Shown here in pieces: positions 49,441-60,620 of a DNA stretch of 64,000 nucleotides; positions within the stretch are counted from its first letter, which is position 1; each line of letters begins with the position of its first letter. A model generated the notes under the pieces. That model saw nothing but the letters and a program-made list of their open reading frames with translations. It made no database searches and was not told the origin of the DNA. Both the position numbers and the translations under genes were made by a program. Source of the DNA: Phlebopus portentosus (Eukaryota > Basidiomycota > Agaricomycetes > Boletales > Boletinellaceae); contig JAYXKI010000001.1 of assembly GCA_037892935.1 (NCBI GenBank), positions 992,001-1,056,000 of the forward strand. The letters are read 5' to 3'.

Positions 49441-49872
49441 TGTATATACTCTGTCCTCGTCGGCGAAATGGCAGAGATCGGAAAGAACTCAAGCCGAGTC
49501 AGAACTGCGTCAAAAGGGACAATGCGAGTCCCGTGACTTTCAGGTAAATTGTTTGTGTCTATTTAGACACTGAATTTTACTTCGACTTCGCAAGCCAATA
49601 GATCGTCTGCATTACGCTGCGATATCTGTCCGAAAACTTCCTTCATTTTTTTCAATAACGAGCAGAAAATAAGCAATAATTCAAGTGCTCTCTGTAAACA
49701 TACTCGGGAATAAGTCCACATCAACTCGGTACGCGTTGTTCCGACTGCCAAATTTGTCTTTGGCCGCGACCTGAATCATCCGCAAACGTCCTTTCTTACG
49801 ATACCCGAGCCTTTTCAGCTATTGTCAACAACCTGCACTCTTCCTTCACGGTCTCTAAAAAGTTTTTTGCGC
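49441..49872. promoter_or_regulatory. Shared spacer, AspRS and aspartate aminotransferase
   Basis: 432 bp between divergent start codons of two aspartate-related enzymes. No clear motif identified; the pairing may be chance. Confidence 0.4.
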
Positions 49873-51420
49873 ATGCTTTCTACTGTTGCCAGGATCCCGC
49901 GTTCGCGAGTAGTGCTTCGTGCGTTGTCAACATGGTCTGCAGTGCCGGCTGGTCCGCCTGATCCCATTCTCGGTTCGTATTTTCGCTTTGGCAGCACGTA
50001 TTTGCTTGTTGATGTGGAAAATCATTTCGGAAGGCGTCACCGAGGCGTTCAAGGCGGATACTGACCAGCGTAAGATTAACTTGGGTGTCGGTGCATACCG
50101 GGACGATGCTGGCAAGCCTTATGTTCTGCCGAGCGTGAAAAGGGTGTGTTTAACGAATTCCGCACCATAAGTTTGTTCTGACATCTTGCTGGTCAGGCAG
50201 AGCAAATCCTGTCATCGTCTGTGCTAGACAAGGAATACCTCCCTATTACTGGTCTTCCAGAGTTCACCAAAAATGCCGCAAAGCTCGCGTATGGTGGTGA
50301 AAGCAAGCCTCTCGTTTCAAACTCTGTAAGAACCTTCTATGTAATGAGTTGGTCTACTAACTCATCTGCGACAACTGCGCACAGATTGCCGTAACACAGT
50401 CGATTTCCGGAACCGGTGCCCTCCGTATCGGTGGCGCTTTCCTAGCACGTTTCTATCCACATACAAAAGTCATTTACCTTCCGGTGCCATCCTGGGGTAA
50501 TCATACTTCCATCTTCCGTGATTCCGGTCTGGAGGTTAAAGGGTACCGCTATTTCGATAAGAAAACCGTTGGCTTGGATTTCGCTGGATTAAAGGAAGAC
50601 CTTCAGGTAAAAGTCACTATCCTTCCATAGTTCAATCCTTCTTATGTCAACAATTAGAACGCGCCGGAGCAAAGCATTGTTCTGCTCCACGCTTGTGCTC
50701 ATAATCCAACAGGTATTGATCCTACGCCGGAACAATGGAAGGAAATTTCGGACATTGTCAAGGACAAGAAGCTTTTCCCATTCTTTGACATGGCTTACCA
50801 AGGGTTCGCCTCTGGCTCGACAGGCCGTGATGCATTTGCCGTTAGGCACTTCGTATCGCAGGGTCACCAGATTGCTCTGGCACAGTCATTCGCGAAGAAC
50901 ATGGGCCTGTACGGTGAACGGGTTGGAGCTTTCTCGTTAATAACGGCAGATCCGGAGGAGAAAGCCCGTGTCGACAGTCAGCTGAAGATCGTTATCCGAC
51001 CTATGTACTCTAACCCTCCTCTTCATGGTGCCCGCATTGCAAATACGATTCTCAGCTCACAGGAATTATACTCGCAATGGGAGGGCGAAGTGAAGGGCAT
51101 GGCCGATAGAATTATAAGCATGCGCGACAAGCTTTACGATACGCTAGTTGGCCTTAATACTCCGGGAGAATGGGGTCACATCAAGTCTCAGATTGGCATG
51201 TTCAGGCGAGCATTTCTAGTCTAGAATCAGATTTTATTGGCCAGGGCTCACGATGTTTCACAGCTTCACTGGTCTGACCCAACCTCAAACCAAGGCACTG
51301 GCAGAAAGGGCGCACATTTATATGACTTCGGATGGTCGTATCTCGATGGCCGGCTTGAATGCGAAGAACATCGAGTATTTTGCCGAGTCGGTATCCAAGG
51401 CTGTCAAGGGAGAGCTTTAA
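49873..51420 (+). CDS. Aspartate aminotransferase, mitochondrial
   Basis: PLP enzyme that interconverts aspartate and 2-oxoglutarate with oxaloacetate and glutamate, part of the malate-aspartate shuttle. Start 49873, [20 protein letters not shown], is an Arg/Ser-rich presequence. Then [11 protein letters not shown] joins [20 protein letters not shown] across an intron. Further hallmarks: [80 protein letters not shown] and the PLP-lysine segment [17 protein letters not shown]. The C-terminal [19 protein letters not shown] is in the last exon, ending at 51420. An ATG at 49822 lies upstream in frame but adds a stretch less typical of the family. No defect seen. Confidence 0.94.
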
Positions 51421-51739
51421 TTGAGATTAGACTCGCCAATAGATTGGTCAGTATAGGTCTAGATCATAGATGCATAGAGACGTCTTTTAGAGTCTCACAA
51501 CCAGGACGCTAAGCTCTCAAAGTAGACAGTGATTTGCATTACGATACTTACTTACCTGAGCAGGCGGAATACGAAGTAAGAGGATCGACGATCAAAACCT
51601 TAACAGCAAGACTCATGTTCATTCGCACGCACAACTCAACTTCCTACCAGTAGTATTCGGAGTTCCAGCTCAAACTCTAGGTTTGCTACGTTTCCGATCC
51701 TTTAGCGTTTTCACACATTGCTCCTCCTTAATCTGCACC

Positions 51740-52827
51740 ATGAATCAGAAGAAATCAGATAACGAGGAACCACTCGGCACCAACTCCTGTGCCACTCAAC
51801 ATGTTCCACTCGCCCCGCAAGAAGAGCACTCGGGCATTGGCTTATCCAGGTTCAGCTCCAACTCTGTTTGTGACTCTTTCTTTACGGCAGATGAAAATGC
51901 ACCGCACATGTCTCCGGACAACTCACAGTCCATTCGCAAGACCCGTTCAGGCGCAAGGGTACGTTCTCCCGATTCTGTACGTTCAGTGGCTCTGATTATC
52001 CACCCGGCATGGTCTCTCAGAGCTCTTCTATACTCGCCAGTAGCAGCTCCAAAGATACTGGGCCATCCTTTCCTGTTTCCTCAACTCCGTTCCGTGGCCG
52101 TGTGGAATCAAACGTAAAACCGGGTGGAACTCCTCACTTAGATCATGTGCTCTCATTTCACCAGAAGGTTTCACCACCGACGTTCTCGCACGACATCTTT
52201 TCTTCCTTCGCGCTCGAGGCTGAAACTCCGGGCTCTTCCCACGATAGCATGTACTCGTACTTTGGGAACTGGCGTTTCTATTCATCTGGCATAGGAGATT
52301 CGAGTGGCGGAGAAATTCCGCCCAACTCAGTGTACGCTGAATCAATCGGTGATAATGATTCCTCAGAAGAAGGCCATCAGGTTATCCTCCTTCCACGACC
52401 TTATTCTCTGTCACCAGTGGCAAAGTCCGAGCCATCTCTGCCGTTGGATTATGCGAAGCCATCTGCCGATAAAGAAAAGGGAATGCCTTATGCACTTTCT
52501 CGTAAACGTTCCAAGTCACTGTCAGCCCTTCCTATTGCCCCTGCTATTTCTCGTCCTGGACGGAAGAACTCTCGTCTTTCTGCCGCTTCTAGAAAAGACC
52601 AGGTCCGCGCTTTCTGCATGAACAGTTCCTCAGAAGCTATGTTTTTTGCATGCCGTTCGCCTGAGATCACTGAAGCTGACTCTACCGTATCATCCGTCTC
52701 TACGTTCGAGTTAGTCAGCAACCTCAATAAATCTGCACAGAACGGCAAACGAGCTCTAGCTCGTTCCAAATTAATCGCCAAGCCTTTTGGAAGACTCCAC
52801 AATGTGGTCACTCGGCTTTTGACTTAA
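51740..52827 (+). CDS. Ser-rich protein of unknown function
   Basis: Two exons (51740-51958 and 52021-52827) join in phase to about 341 aa. I do not recognise it. Composition is Ser/Pro-rich with basic clusters (SRKRSKSLSAL, RPGRKNSRLSAASRK) that look like phosphorylation or nuclear-localisation sites. There is no membrane segment, signal peptide or known fold. It is probably disordered. The long second frame and a canonical intron support a real gene. Confidence 0.55.
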
Positions 52828-54678
52828 TGGCGATACTGTTGTTCCTCGAACATTCTCAGATAAATCATTATACTAAACGGTCATATTCGATGTTCAGATC
52901 TGGGCCGCGTCACTTGTAGTACAGAAACATATTATATTAATAACTTCCTTTGCATCGATTGGTGATGGCAAGTTCGTCCGGTGCAGCTTCTGAGAAGCCA
53001 GAAGTTGTCACAGGATTGACTAATGAGTTTAGAATTAACGAACCTTCTTGTAACTCCATTGTCAGTACTTCTCCGGCAAGATACGTTTCCCATATCATCT
53101 CACCGGAAGAACTAGTGGACGAAGCACGAAATATCCTATGGAAAACGGATGTCCCGAGTGATACGGACTTAAGGCCAAGTTTCTCAATATCATTGAAAAG
53201 AAGATAGGTGAAGTATTGTGAAATTATTCATTCAAAGTCAAAGATACATATTACATTTGTTGTCTCGTGATAGGAGTATGTCCTAATTTAGCAACGTACA
53301 ACATACTGGTATGGCACGTGCATTTGGTGCTCTTTGGTACTGTACGTACCACCTTACCACAAGCGCTGAAGGCGGGATGCACTGTTGAACGGGACTCTAT
53401 TCGCGCACTCACGCATACCTAACTGAAAAGCGTAGTGAAGATGTACGCGCCACTGTATCGGTCGACCATGAACCATGAACTCCTATTGCTCATACGGTCA
53501 TTTGTGCCGAAGTGTGAGGCTCCTCACACTTCGGCACAAATGAGCTACCTACACCTACACACCATGAGATGTAGACTGAATGAGCGCTTTCGTAAGCTCG
53601 CGTGATTTGCGCAAGATCTGCGAATAACCGGTCCCTCGGGCTGGGTGGAAGAAAGATCCAAGACCCTTTCGCTGTTGCGTTCCCGGGGTCCCAGGAAATT
53701 TTGGTTATGGTCAGTTTCCTTCGGAGCCGGGATAGCCGGGATGGTGCTCCAGCGAGATGAGTTGATGTCTCTGAATGTATATCTTACTCATAAGTTCCGC
53801 GGAACCATCCAGATCTCCTCAGATGCGTCTCTTCAGCCGAGCTCGCGCAGTGGCACCTAGTGGTACCTGCAGCCTTGGGTACAGTACATTGGTTCCGTTA
53901 TCGATGGCTCCGGTAGCATCAGAGCCATCTAGATGAATGCAGAGAGGTGTCTGTGGCCCCGGAAGTAAGTCAGGGTTACATTATTCTTAGATAACCGTCA
54001 TTTGCCAAGCCATCTTGAGTTCACATTTCGTAGAGTTCATAGATGATGGTTAAGTCCCCCTCATGCCTCCTGACACCGGGGAGCAACTTGAGATGAAGTG
54101 GTCGAATAGTAATGAAAACTCTCTACTTTCCTTGAGCCTTCCGGTTACGTCGACTCAGATCGCAGATTGTATTTCCGATTCAATCCGCGAATCGGCCTAT
54201 CTACGATATCCCACGTCAGTCCAATCTCGCCGACGTGCTGGAATATGAAAGAATGAACCTATTGCCCTCTTTTCAGTTAAAACTTTTGTCTCTTCTCGCC
54301 GCAGCACGCTCCCGAGGGGCTGCTGTCCAGCGCCTGCCGGCAGTTGTAATGGGTTAGACACAAAAGAGAATAGACTTAAACTCCTTTGAATCTCTTGAAT
54401 TGCTCACCCTTAACATCGCGTATGCTATCAACTCTAATCTCCTCTTCGGGGTGATCCCCCTAAGTGTTGTGCGCAGCATCTTTGCGAAGATAAGCTGGTT
54501 TACAAACATTTTTGTTCCGCTAAATACGGGAAGTCAGAGATAGTCGATTGCTTCACGGACGGGCCTGTGGTCCCGTACACTAATTGGCAGAATTCATTGT
54601 GAAAATCAGTTCTACATAAAAACGGCATCAAGCCGGCAATAACTTGCAGATTTACGAAGCGTAAAGCGGATATCGGCC
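52828..54678. other. 1.85 kb spacer with palindromes
   Basis: No supported gene. A short frame MASSSGAASEKPEVV... (52965-53207) is too weak to call. The block contains a perfect palindrome (listed separately) and a smaller inverted repeat, GATGGCTC / GAGCCATC, at 53903-53910 and 53922-53929. Confidence 0.5.
53499..53542. repeat. Perfect 44 bp palindrome, 21 bp arms and 2 nt loop
   Basis: Left arm 53499-53519 and right arm 53522-53542 are exact reverse complements, separated by CT at 53520-53521. The left arm begins CATTTGTGCCGAAG. The DNA could form a cruciform and any transcript a hairpin. It is not inside a recognised gene. It is far beyond chance for this window. It could be part of a small inverted-repeat element, a terminator-like structure, or an assembly fold-back; no flanking target-site duplication was evident. 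Confidence 0.95.
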
Positions 54679-56163
54679 TTATTGAACAAACTTGTGCCGC
54701 CATTCTCCGCCTTTGAATCGATTGGATAGATCAACTTGAAAGACATTCCCAGAATCGGGATACAGCTCCTGTCGCGAGGCATCGCCGCCAACCGCTCCAC
54801 AGTGGGCCGTAGTAACAAATAACTGATCATTATTAGCTCCTAAAGGAGAGAGAAACGAATGTGGGAAGATGCAGAAGGGACAGTAAGCATATACTTTCGT
54901 CCCCATGAAGACGGTGACTGGAAGTACCTCCAAAACAGCAGGCGGTAATATTGAGTGCGGTAGGGAAATGCACTTCAAAGAGTATGGTAGATCCATTTGG
55001 TGAGTGGCGGACGATCTTCGAGCCTCCCCATCTTTTGTTTTTACTTTAGGCTTGAATCAATTGACCATCAAAATATTACACTTACCGAGCACTCCAGATG
55101 CATCCTTCTAAAAAGGACAAGATGTGCGGTCTTTAATGATAGGCTTTGTCTAAATCAATTCTCCCAACACGCACCATTGTCTATGCACAACCCATCCGGA
55201 TAAGTCCCTTCGGGAAGTCCCAGCGCTAGCGCGTTTACGAAGATACGTTTGTTCGACAACTCGCCATCGCTGTAATCGTACGCATAGATGTGATTCGCCA
55301 AAGAGTCAGTGAGGTACCTAAGGGGGAAGCAGACAAGTTGAGACTTCGCCGAAGCCACAGATAAGCGACATACATCGTCTTCTCATCGGCACTCCAACCA
55401 AGACCATTACAGTCCTTGAATAAGGCAACGTGAGAGGCTTGAAAACAGCTTACAGAGCGCTCTTACAGTGAACGGTCCGGGTTCGACGAGAGTTGCCGTG
55501 CCAGTGGTCGGGTCATACCGATACAGTTGACCAGGGATGTAAGGGTTCGACGAACGTATCGTTCCGGCGAAGAAGCGGCCGCGGCTATCGCAGGCACCGT
55601 CATTAAATCTGACGAATCCTGCATGGTCAGGTGGAAGGGGTTTGCTGACGTAGTTGAGTTTGCTGTTCGCTGGATCAATCAAGGCGAAACCTTGGGCGGC
55701 AGCGCACGCCAACTAGAGGGTATGAGAAGCATCGATTGACGATGAGCTAGGCGGGACTTACGCCCTGACTATCGCGGCGAAGGGCAAGGCAAGACACGGA
55801 CTCTTCGAACTGGTCGACCGAGAGTTCGCTGGTGATTGTATTGAAGTGAAGGACCTTGATAGACTCGATGAGTAAGAACTTCCAGAAGGCAGATATGCTA
55901 CGTTGCCTGTTTCTTGACTATATCGACAAAGTGAAGGACAGCCATAGCATCATCGTAGATGGGACCTATGGGGCAAAATGGTTCTCAGTACAAGGCCACG
56001 ACGACTGGATTGCAGCAGGTCGTGTCACGCAAGGTGATGAGGTGGGGAAGGGAGACAAAGAGAGCGCTGTCACGATTCGCAAAAAAGAACTACCTTCTCC
56101 TAGCTCACAGTTGCAAGAGATCAAGGGCTTGTCAACAGTAATACAGCTATCCGGAGACATCAT
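54679..56163 (-). CDS. SMP-30/gluconolactonase-like protein
   Basis: Beta-propeller lactonase family (senescence marker protein 30). Reads from 56163: MMSPDSCITVDKPLISCNCE, then LGEGPIYDDAMAVLHFVDIV, LSVDQFEESVSCLALRRD, FALIDPANSKL, VRFNDGACDSRGRFFAGTI (metal-site Asn/Asp), DCNGLGWSADEKTMYLTDS, LPEGTYPDGLCIDN, EGCIWSARWGGSKIVRHS and ALNITACCFGG. It ends with NDQLFVTTAHCGAVGGDASR and the stop at 54679. One exon is only 22 nt (55086-55107), and the intron 55864-55906 appears to use a GC donor (AACAG/GCAACG). Ten or so exons, about 340 aa. All joins tested hold frame. The N-terminus lacks a signal peptide, so probably intracellular. Natural lactone unknown. Confidence 0.9.
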
Positions 56164-56514
56164 GTAGATGAGGGCAGACTAGTGCCCTGGGGGAGCACAA
56201 CCGCATCTTATAAGCTTTTGCCATTAGATCTAGATGGACCTTAGAGCTGCCTGAATTGGCGAGATTTATCGTATTTGTCACGTGTATGGTAACCCAGTCG
56301 GATCATCGATGTTTGAACAGAGGAAGAAGCAGGACACTGGCACGTCTTCCTGATTTGGCTTTAGTTAAAGTCTATTAGTACTTGCATGGAGTTGCATGGG
56401 CCAGTTCAGTGAAGTTGACCTGTTCTCGGGAGCTGACATCACGACGAATAGTGATTGGCTGACGTAAAAGCGTGATTATTGGTTGGAAGTACTTGAAATG
56501 GGCAAAGATCTAAA

Positions 56515-57132
56515 TTATTTAGCTACGACATCCCGAGTAAGGCAAAGTTTATGAGAAGACATGTCGGAAATCTTACCATCCGGAGTTTTGGCGATATAAT
56601 CAATCGCTGGAAATGAGTAGCACCACAACATGAGCACAAGAAGCTTCAATGGAGGACTGACGCGGACTGACCTTGCTGAATAGTTTTGATTTCATCCGCC
56701 TCAGCATCAGGAATCTCAATACCGAACTCCTTCATGATCGTCAACATGATAAGCTTGTGGATACACTTCACACGACACGGTACCATACCTCTTCGACAGC
56801 CATTACAACCTCTACTGCGTCTAAACTATCCAATCCAAGGTCCTCTGCAAAAGCAGCTGTCTCGGACACCTGTAAAATAAAATACCACAGCCATAAACGT
56901 GTTTTCCATGACAGTATTGGACAGAATTGACCTTCGAAGAGTCAACCTTCTCAAAGGACTTCATCACGTCGAAGATTCGCGCCTGAATGTCCGGTTTTGA
57001 TAGGCTGGCCGACTCAGAATACCATGCACGCTGCAATGCGAACGTCTGACGCATGAGCGTGGCATTACGCGGCACAGTAACCGCGATGTGAGGCCGCGAC
57101 GCGCAACGAAAAGCAGCACGCAGGAAGGACAT
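56515..57132 (-). CDS. ACP1: Mitochondrial acyl carrier protein
   Basis: Carries acyl chains in mitochondrial fatty-acid synthesis and partners with LYR proteins in complex I and Fe-S assembly. Start 57132: MSFLRAAFRCASRPHIAVTV, an Arg-rich presequence; the mature domain starts around KPDIQARIFDVMKSFEKVD. The pantetheine site is DLGLDSLDAVEVVMAVEE, with the modified Ser in DSL. Then EFGIEIPDAEADEIKTIQQ and AIDYIAKTPDG follow in separate exons. The end is not certain: either TPDG runs on to the stop at 56515, or a further intron (a GT follows TPD-G) leads to a short last exon. Divergent from bL17m. Confidence 0.92.
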
Positions 57133-57336
57133 GATTTTCTGAACAAACTTGAAAGTGTTTTTGCGTGTCGGTTGTTGAAGGTGACGCCAGGTCACGCTTC
57201 GAATCGGCTCCTCCCGATCCTTCGTTTTTCAGATTCAGGGCCGGTCTTCAGCTATCAGGACACGGTCAAAGTGCTTTCATGCTTCCAAATCTCATCTTCA
57301 TACACTACCTACGCCAAAACGACGGCTTGACAGACA
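57133..57336. promoter_or_regulatory. 204 bp shared promoter region of ACP and bL17m
   Basis: The spacer lies between head-to-head start codons of two nuclear genes for mitochondrial proteins. Both promoters must fit in 204 bp plus UTRs. No TATA box stands out. Joint regulation is inferred from arrangement and shared destination, not shown. Confidence 0.55.
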
Positions 57337-58423
57337 ATGAAACATGGGGTAGCATTTCGGAAACTCTCACGGACCTCGTCCCACAGAATGCTCATGCTCC
57401 GGTAAGAGTACGATAAACTGCTTCTCGTGTAATGGTCTAATTCTAAGCAGGAACATGGTCACGTCTCTCATAGAGCATGAGCAAATCAAGACGACTCTTC
57501 CGAAGGCCAAGGAAGCTGCAAGACTTGCAGAAAAAGTGTGATTGTCCTGTTTTCACAAAGCACTTAATAGCTAATACTTCTCTAGCTCATTACACTGGGC
57601 AAGAAAGGGGACTTGCCCGCGGCTCGAAAAGCGCAAGGTTTCCTACTCAGACACACTCTCATTCCAAAGGTATTCGGCCCTCTGGCACATCGGTACGCGA
57701 ACCGGCCTGGTGGGTACACGCGCATCCACAAATTCGGAAATCGGAAGGGAGACAACGCGCCCCACGCTATTCTTGAACTCGTCGACAACCCGCGTGACTT
57801 GAAATTTGAGATGACCGCTCGAGCTATAGGCTGGGAGCTTTTAGGCAATGGGTTATCACGAGGGTCTGAACATGTCATCTCGAGGGGTGTTGGAGGTGTT
57901 GAGCGAGTTATCAAGTACGAAAAAGATGCAACGAAGCCGGGCGCTTTACATGAAGGCCTTGGTGGCAGGCTGCGACGAATAACGCAGGGAAACTTGAAGA
58001 AAGTACTGCAATATAGACCAACTGCTGGACTCAATGACCTGAGCGCAAGAGTTGATGAGCACATAGTAAGTTTGAGATTTCTTCGATCAATTACACTTCG
58101 TTGACGCGATTGTTCGATAGCAACGCTTAATCGCAGAGCCTTTGAGCCACCCCAAGGTCCGTGAAGAGGTCGGGACAATTACAAATCTCGCAGAAGAACA
58201 TCGAGCCAAATTGGCTTCAGCGTTTGAGGAGGGCAGCCAAAGAAAGCTCCACGCGGGAGATCGATTACCAGCATCAGACAAGAGCGCATCTTCTTTGGCA
58301 TACGGCTCTTTGAATCGACGACGTAATCACGGGTTAGGACTTCCAGGAGCGGGATGGTTTGAGCGAGAACGCGAGAAGTTGAGGGACCGTGAACGCGAGC
58401 GGAGGAGGTCCAGGGCTTCCTAA
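57337..58423 (+). CDS. Mitochondrial ribosomal protein bL17 (MRPL8 type)
   Basis: Large-subunit protein of the mitoribosome. Begins [20 protein letters not shown], then [20 protein letters not shown] and [20 protein letters not shown] across introns. This is the bacterial L17 core ([19 protein letters not shown]). It follows with the family's [20 protein letters not shown] and AILELVD. The C-terminal extension (after about residue 130) is fungal-specific and ends in a basic Arg/Glu repeat, [16 protein letters not shown], at 58423. Four exons. The presequence is short because the core begins at once, as in several fungal bL17m. No defect seen. Confidence 0.93.
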
Positions 58424-58744
58424 TCCTAAGAAATAGGATCAATAGGTACTTCCAAATTGGTCGAGGACTTCGGGTATTCTGATTTGATTTATTTCGATTT
58501 TCCAAGGCCATTGCCAAATATAGTAATTGCACCTATAATTGATTTTCCCACCATTAATAGAATTGGTGGATCGGCCACGGAGCCAGTTTCCTTTACTGCT
58601 GACGGTTATGACGTTTGATATGAGATATGCAATCCACCTTGTGCGATCCATCGCCTGGGTCATAAAGCAATTCTCGGCGAATTATGGAGATCTGTCTACT
58701 TTCCATTCCAACATCGACATCCTAGTATAATAAGTTTCAGAAAC

Positions 58745-60620
58745 ATGCAGGCTGCAGCAAATGCGGTTCAGAACGTAAGTTTCTCATCGTCACCCCTGAT
58801 CACGTATGCTTGCTCACTTCCTCCGCTTCCATGTTCAGCGAATGGGCCCAGTCCCGACCGACCTGTCGCACCATTACAACGCTCGTACGGACGAAAATGG
58901 TTCACAAATGACCATGAAAGCCCTCGCATGGATGGGCACGAAACAAGTTTCCCTCATTGATGCACCCGTTCCGGACGTTACAGACCCTGACGACGTGATC
59001 GTCGCTGTCACTGGGACAACCATTTGTGGTTCAGACCTTCATCTCTTCCATGGAGAGATCCTAACTTTGCAGAAAGGAGATATTCTTGGCCATGAGGTAT
59101 TCAATAATACCCATAAAGATTATTCGTCAAATTTAATGAGGTAATCGCTAATGTTTAGTTCATGGGAAAGGTGGACAAAGTTGGTCCTAATGTCAAAAAA
59201 TTCAAGCCTGGAGACCGCGTTGTCGTCTCGTTCCAGATTGCTTGCGGGAAATGTGAATATTGTCAGAAAAAATTATCTTCTTTCTGTGATCGTACAAACA
59301 ATTCTTCGTATGTGTCGTTATCCATCTCTTTCCTTATTGTTTGACTGATCGAGACCTACTACACCGACGACAGACTCATGAACGCTATGTATGGTGTACG
59401 AGCTTTCCTATTCATTGTTAGAAGCTCGCCATTGATTCTCGTTGTAGCACAGAGACGCAGGATTTTTCGGCTACTCCCATCTTACCGGCGGATTTGCGGG
59501 TGGTCAGGCAGAATACGTTCGCGTCCCATTTGGAGATGTAAATCTCCTTACTATCCCAGACAACGTGAAAGACGAGCAAGCTCTCTATTTGTCGGATGTG
59601 CTACCCACTTCATTCCACGCAGTTGTGGATACAGGGGTCAAAGATGGTCGGAGTTTGGGTGGGATTACTTTTTTCCCTGATTGGCCATGCAACGGAACTT
59701 CTGACCATCGTGTGCGTATAAAGGGACTTGGGCCGATTGGTCAGCTAGTTTGTCGCTGGGCAAATTTGAAGGGTGCAAAGCGCGTGATTGGCATTGATCA
59801 TGTTCCCGAGCGTCTGGCGTTTGCTGCGGAGAAATTGGGTGTTGAGCCCCTCAACTTTGCCGAACATAAGGATGTTGTCAAGCGTATCCAAGAGCTGGTT
59901 CCAGGTGGTCTTGATGTCGCCATTGATTGCGGTACGAAGCTCCAATGTTGTCCCCGTTCTCGCGGTCCTGACATACGCTCGTCTTTAAAAGGTACATTCC
60001 ATCAGCCAAAAACGATTACGCACAAAATACAGAAGGCGCTAATGCTAGAAACTGATGTCTCAGAGTATGTTTCGTCTTGACAGGATCTTTGCGTATTTCT
60101 CATGGGATGGAAATCTGTTTGACAGGATCGTGAATGAAATGCTCATGAGTGTTCGCAAGATGGGCCGTTGTGGTATCATCGCGGCATAGTAGGCAGCTCA
60201 TTTTTTTTCTCTCTTCGGCTCAGCGGCATAGTTGCTCACCGCCATCTCAGCGCTGGGTTCACAAATGGATTCAACATTGGTGCTCTGATGGAAAAGGGAG
60301 ACCGTCTTATCGGTAATGGGCAGGCGCCTGTCCACATGTATTGGGAGACTATTCTCAACGACTACATAATCCCGGGAAAGTTTGATCCCACATTGTATGT
60401 ACTCATTCCGCTATCACAATTACGATGATTTTAAGTTACGCTTTTTCGTAGTATTGTCACTCACCGCGTGCCACTCGAGGATATGGTGGAGCTCTATCAC
60501 GCCTTTGACAATCGCACGTCCGGTGTCTTGAAAGTTTTCGTAGAGACGCGCTTTTCATCACCACCATCTCCGGATTGTCCGACGACTAGTCGTGTCAAAG
60601 ACTGGACTAATCAGGATTAA
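58745..60620 (+). CDS. Zinc-dependent alcohol dehydrogenase, MDR family
   Basis: Medium-chain dehydrogenase with both zinc sites: catalytic GTTICGSDLHLFHGE and GHE, and structural CGKCEYCQKKLSSFC (C-x2-C-x2-C-x7-C). Rossmann motif GLGPIGQLVCRWANLKGAKR. Later AGFTNGFNIGALMEKG and the end at 60620. It resembles formaldehyde/threonine-type dehydrogenases; the substrate is not clear. About 400 aa in eight or so exons. The first two introns and those after AMYG, DCG and IIAA all fit. One place does not: between GVKDG and VGVW/GLGPIG (about 59643-59710) the frame of VGVW is shifted by one relative to the upstream exon, so this join is unresolved. Confidence 0.84.

Noticed and set aside
52965..53207. 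Small ORF MASSSGAASEKPEVV
   Set aside because: Short, no domain, no clear promoter or intron; could be an exon of an unseen gene but unsupported.
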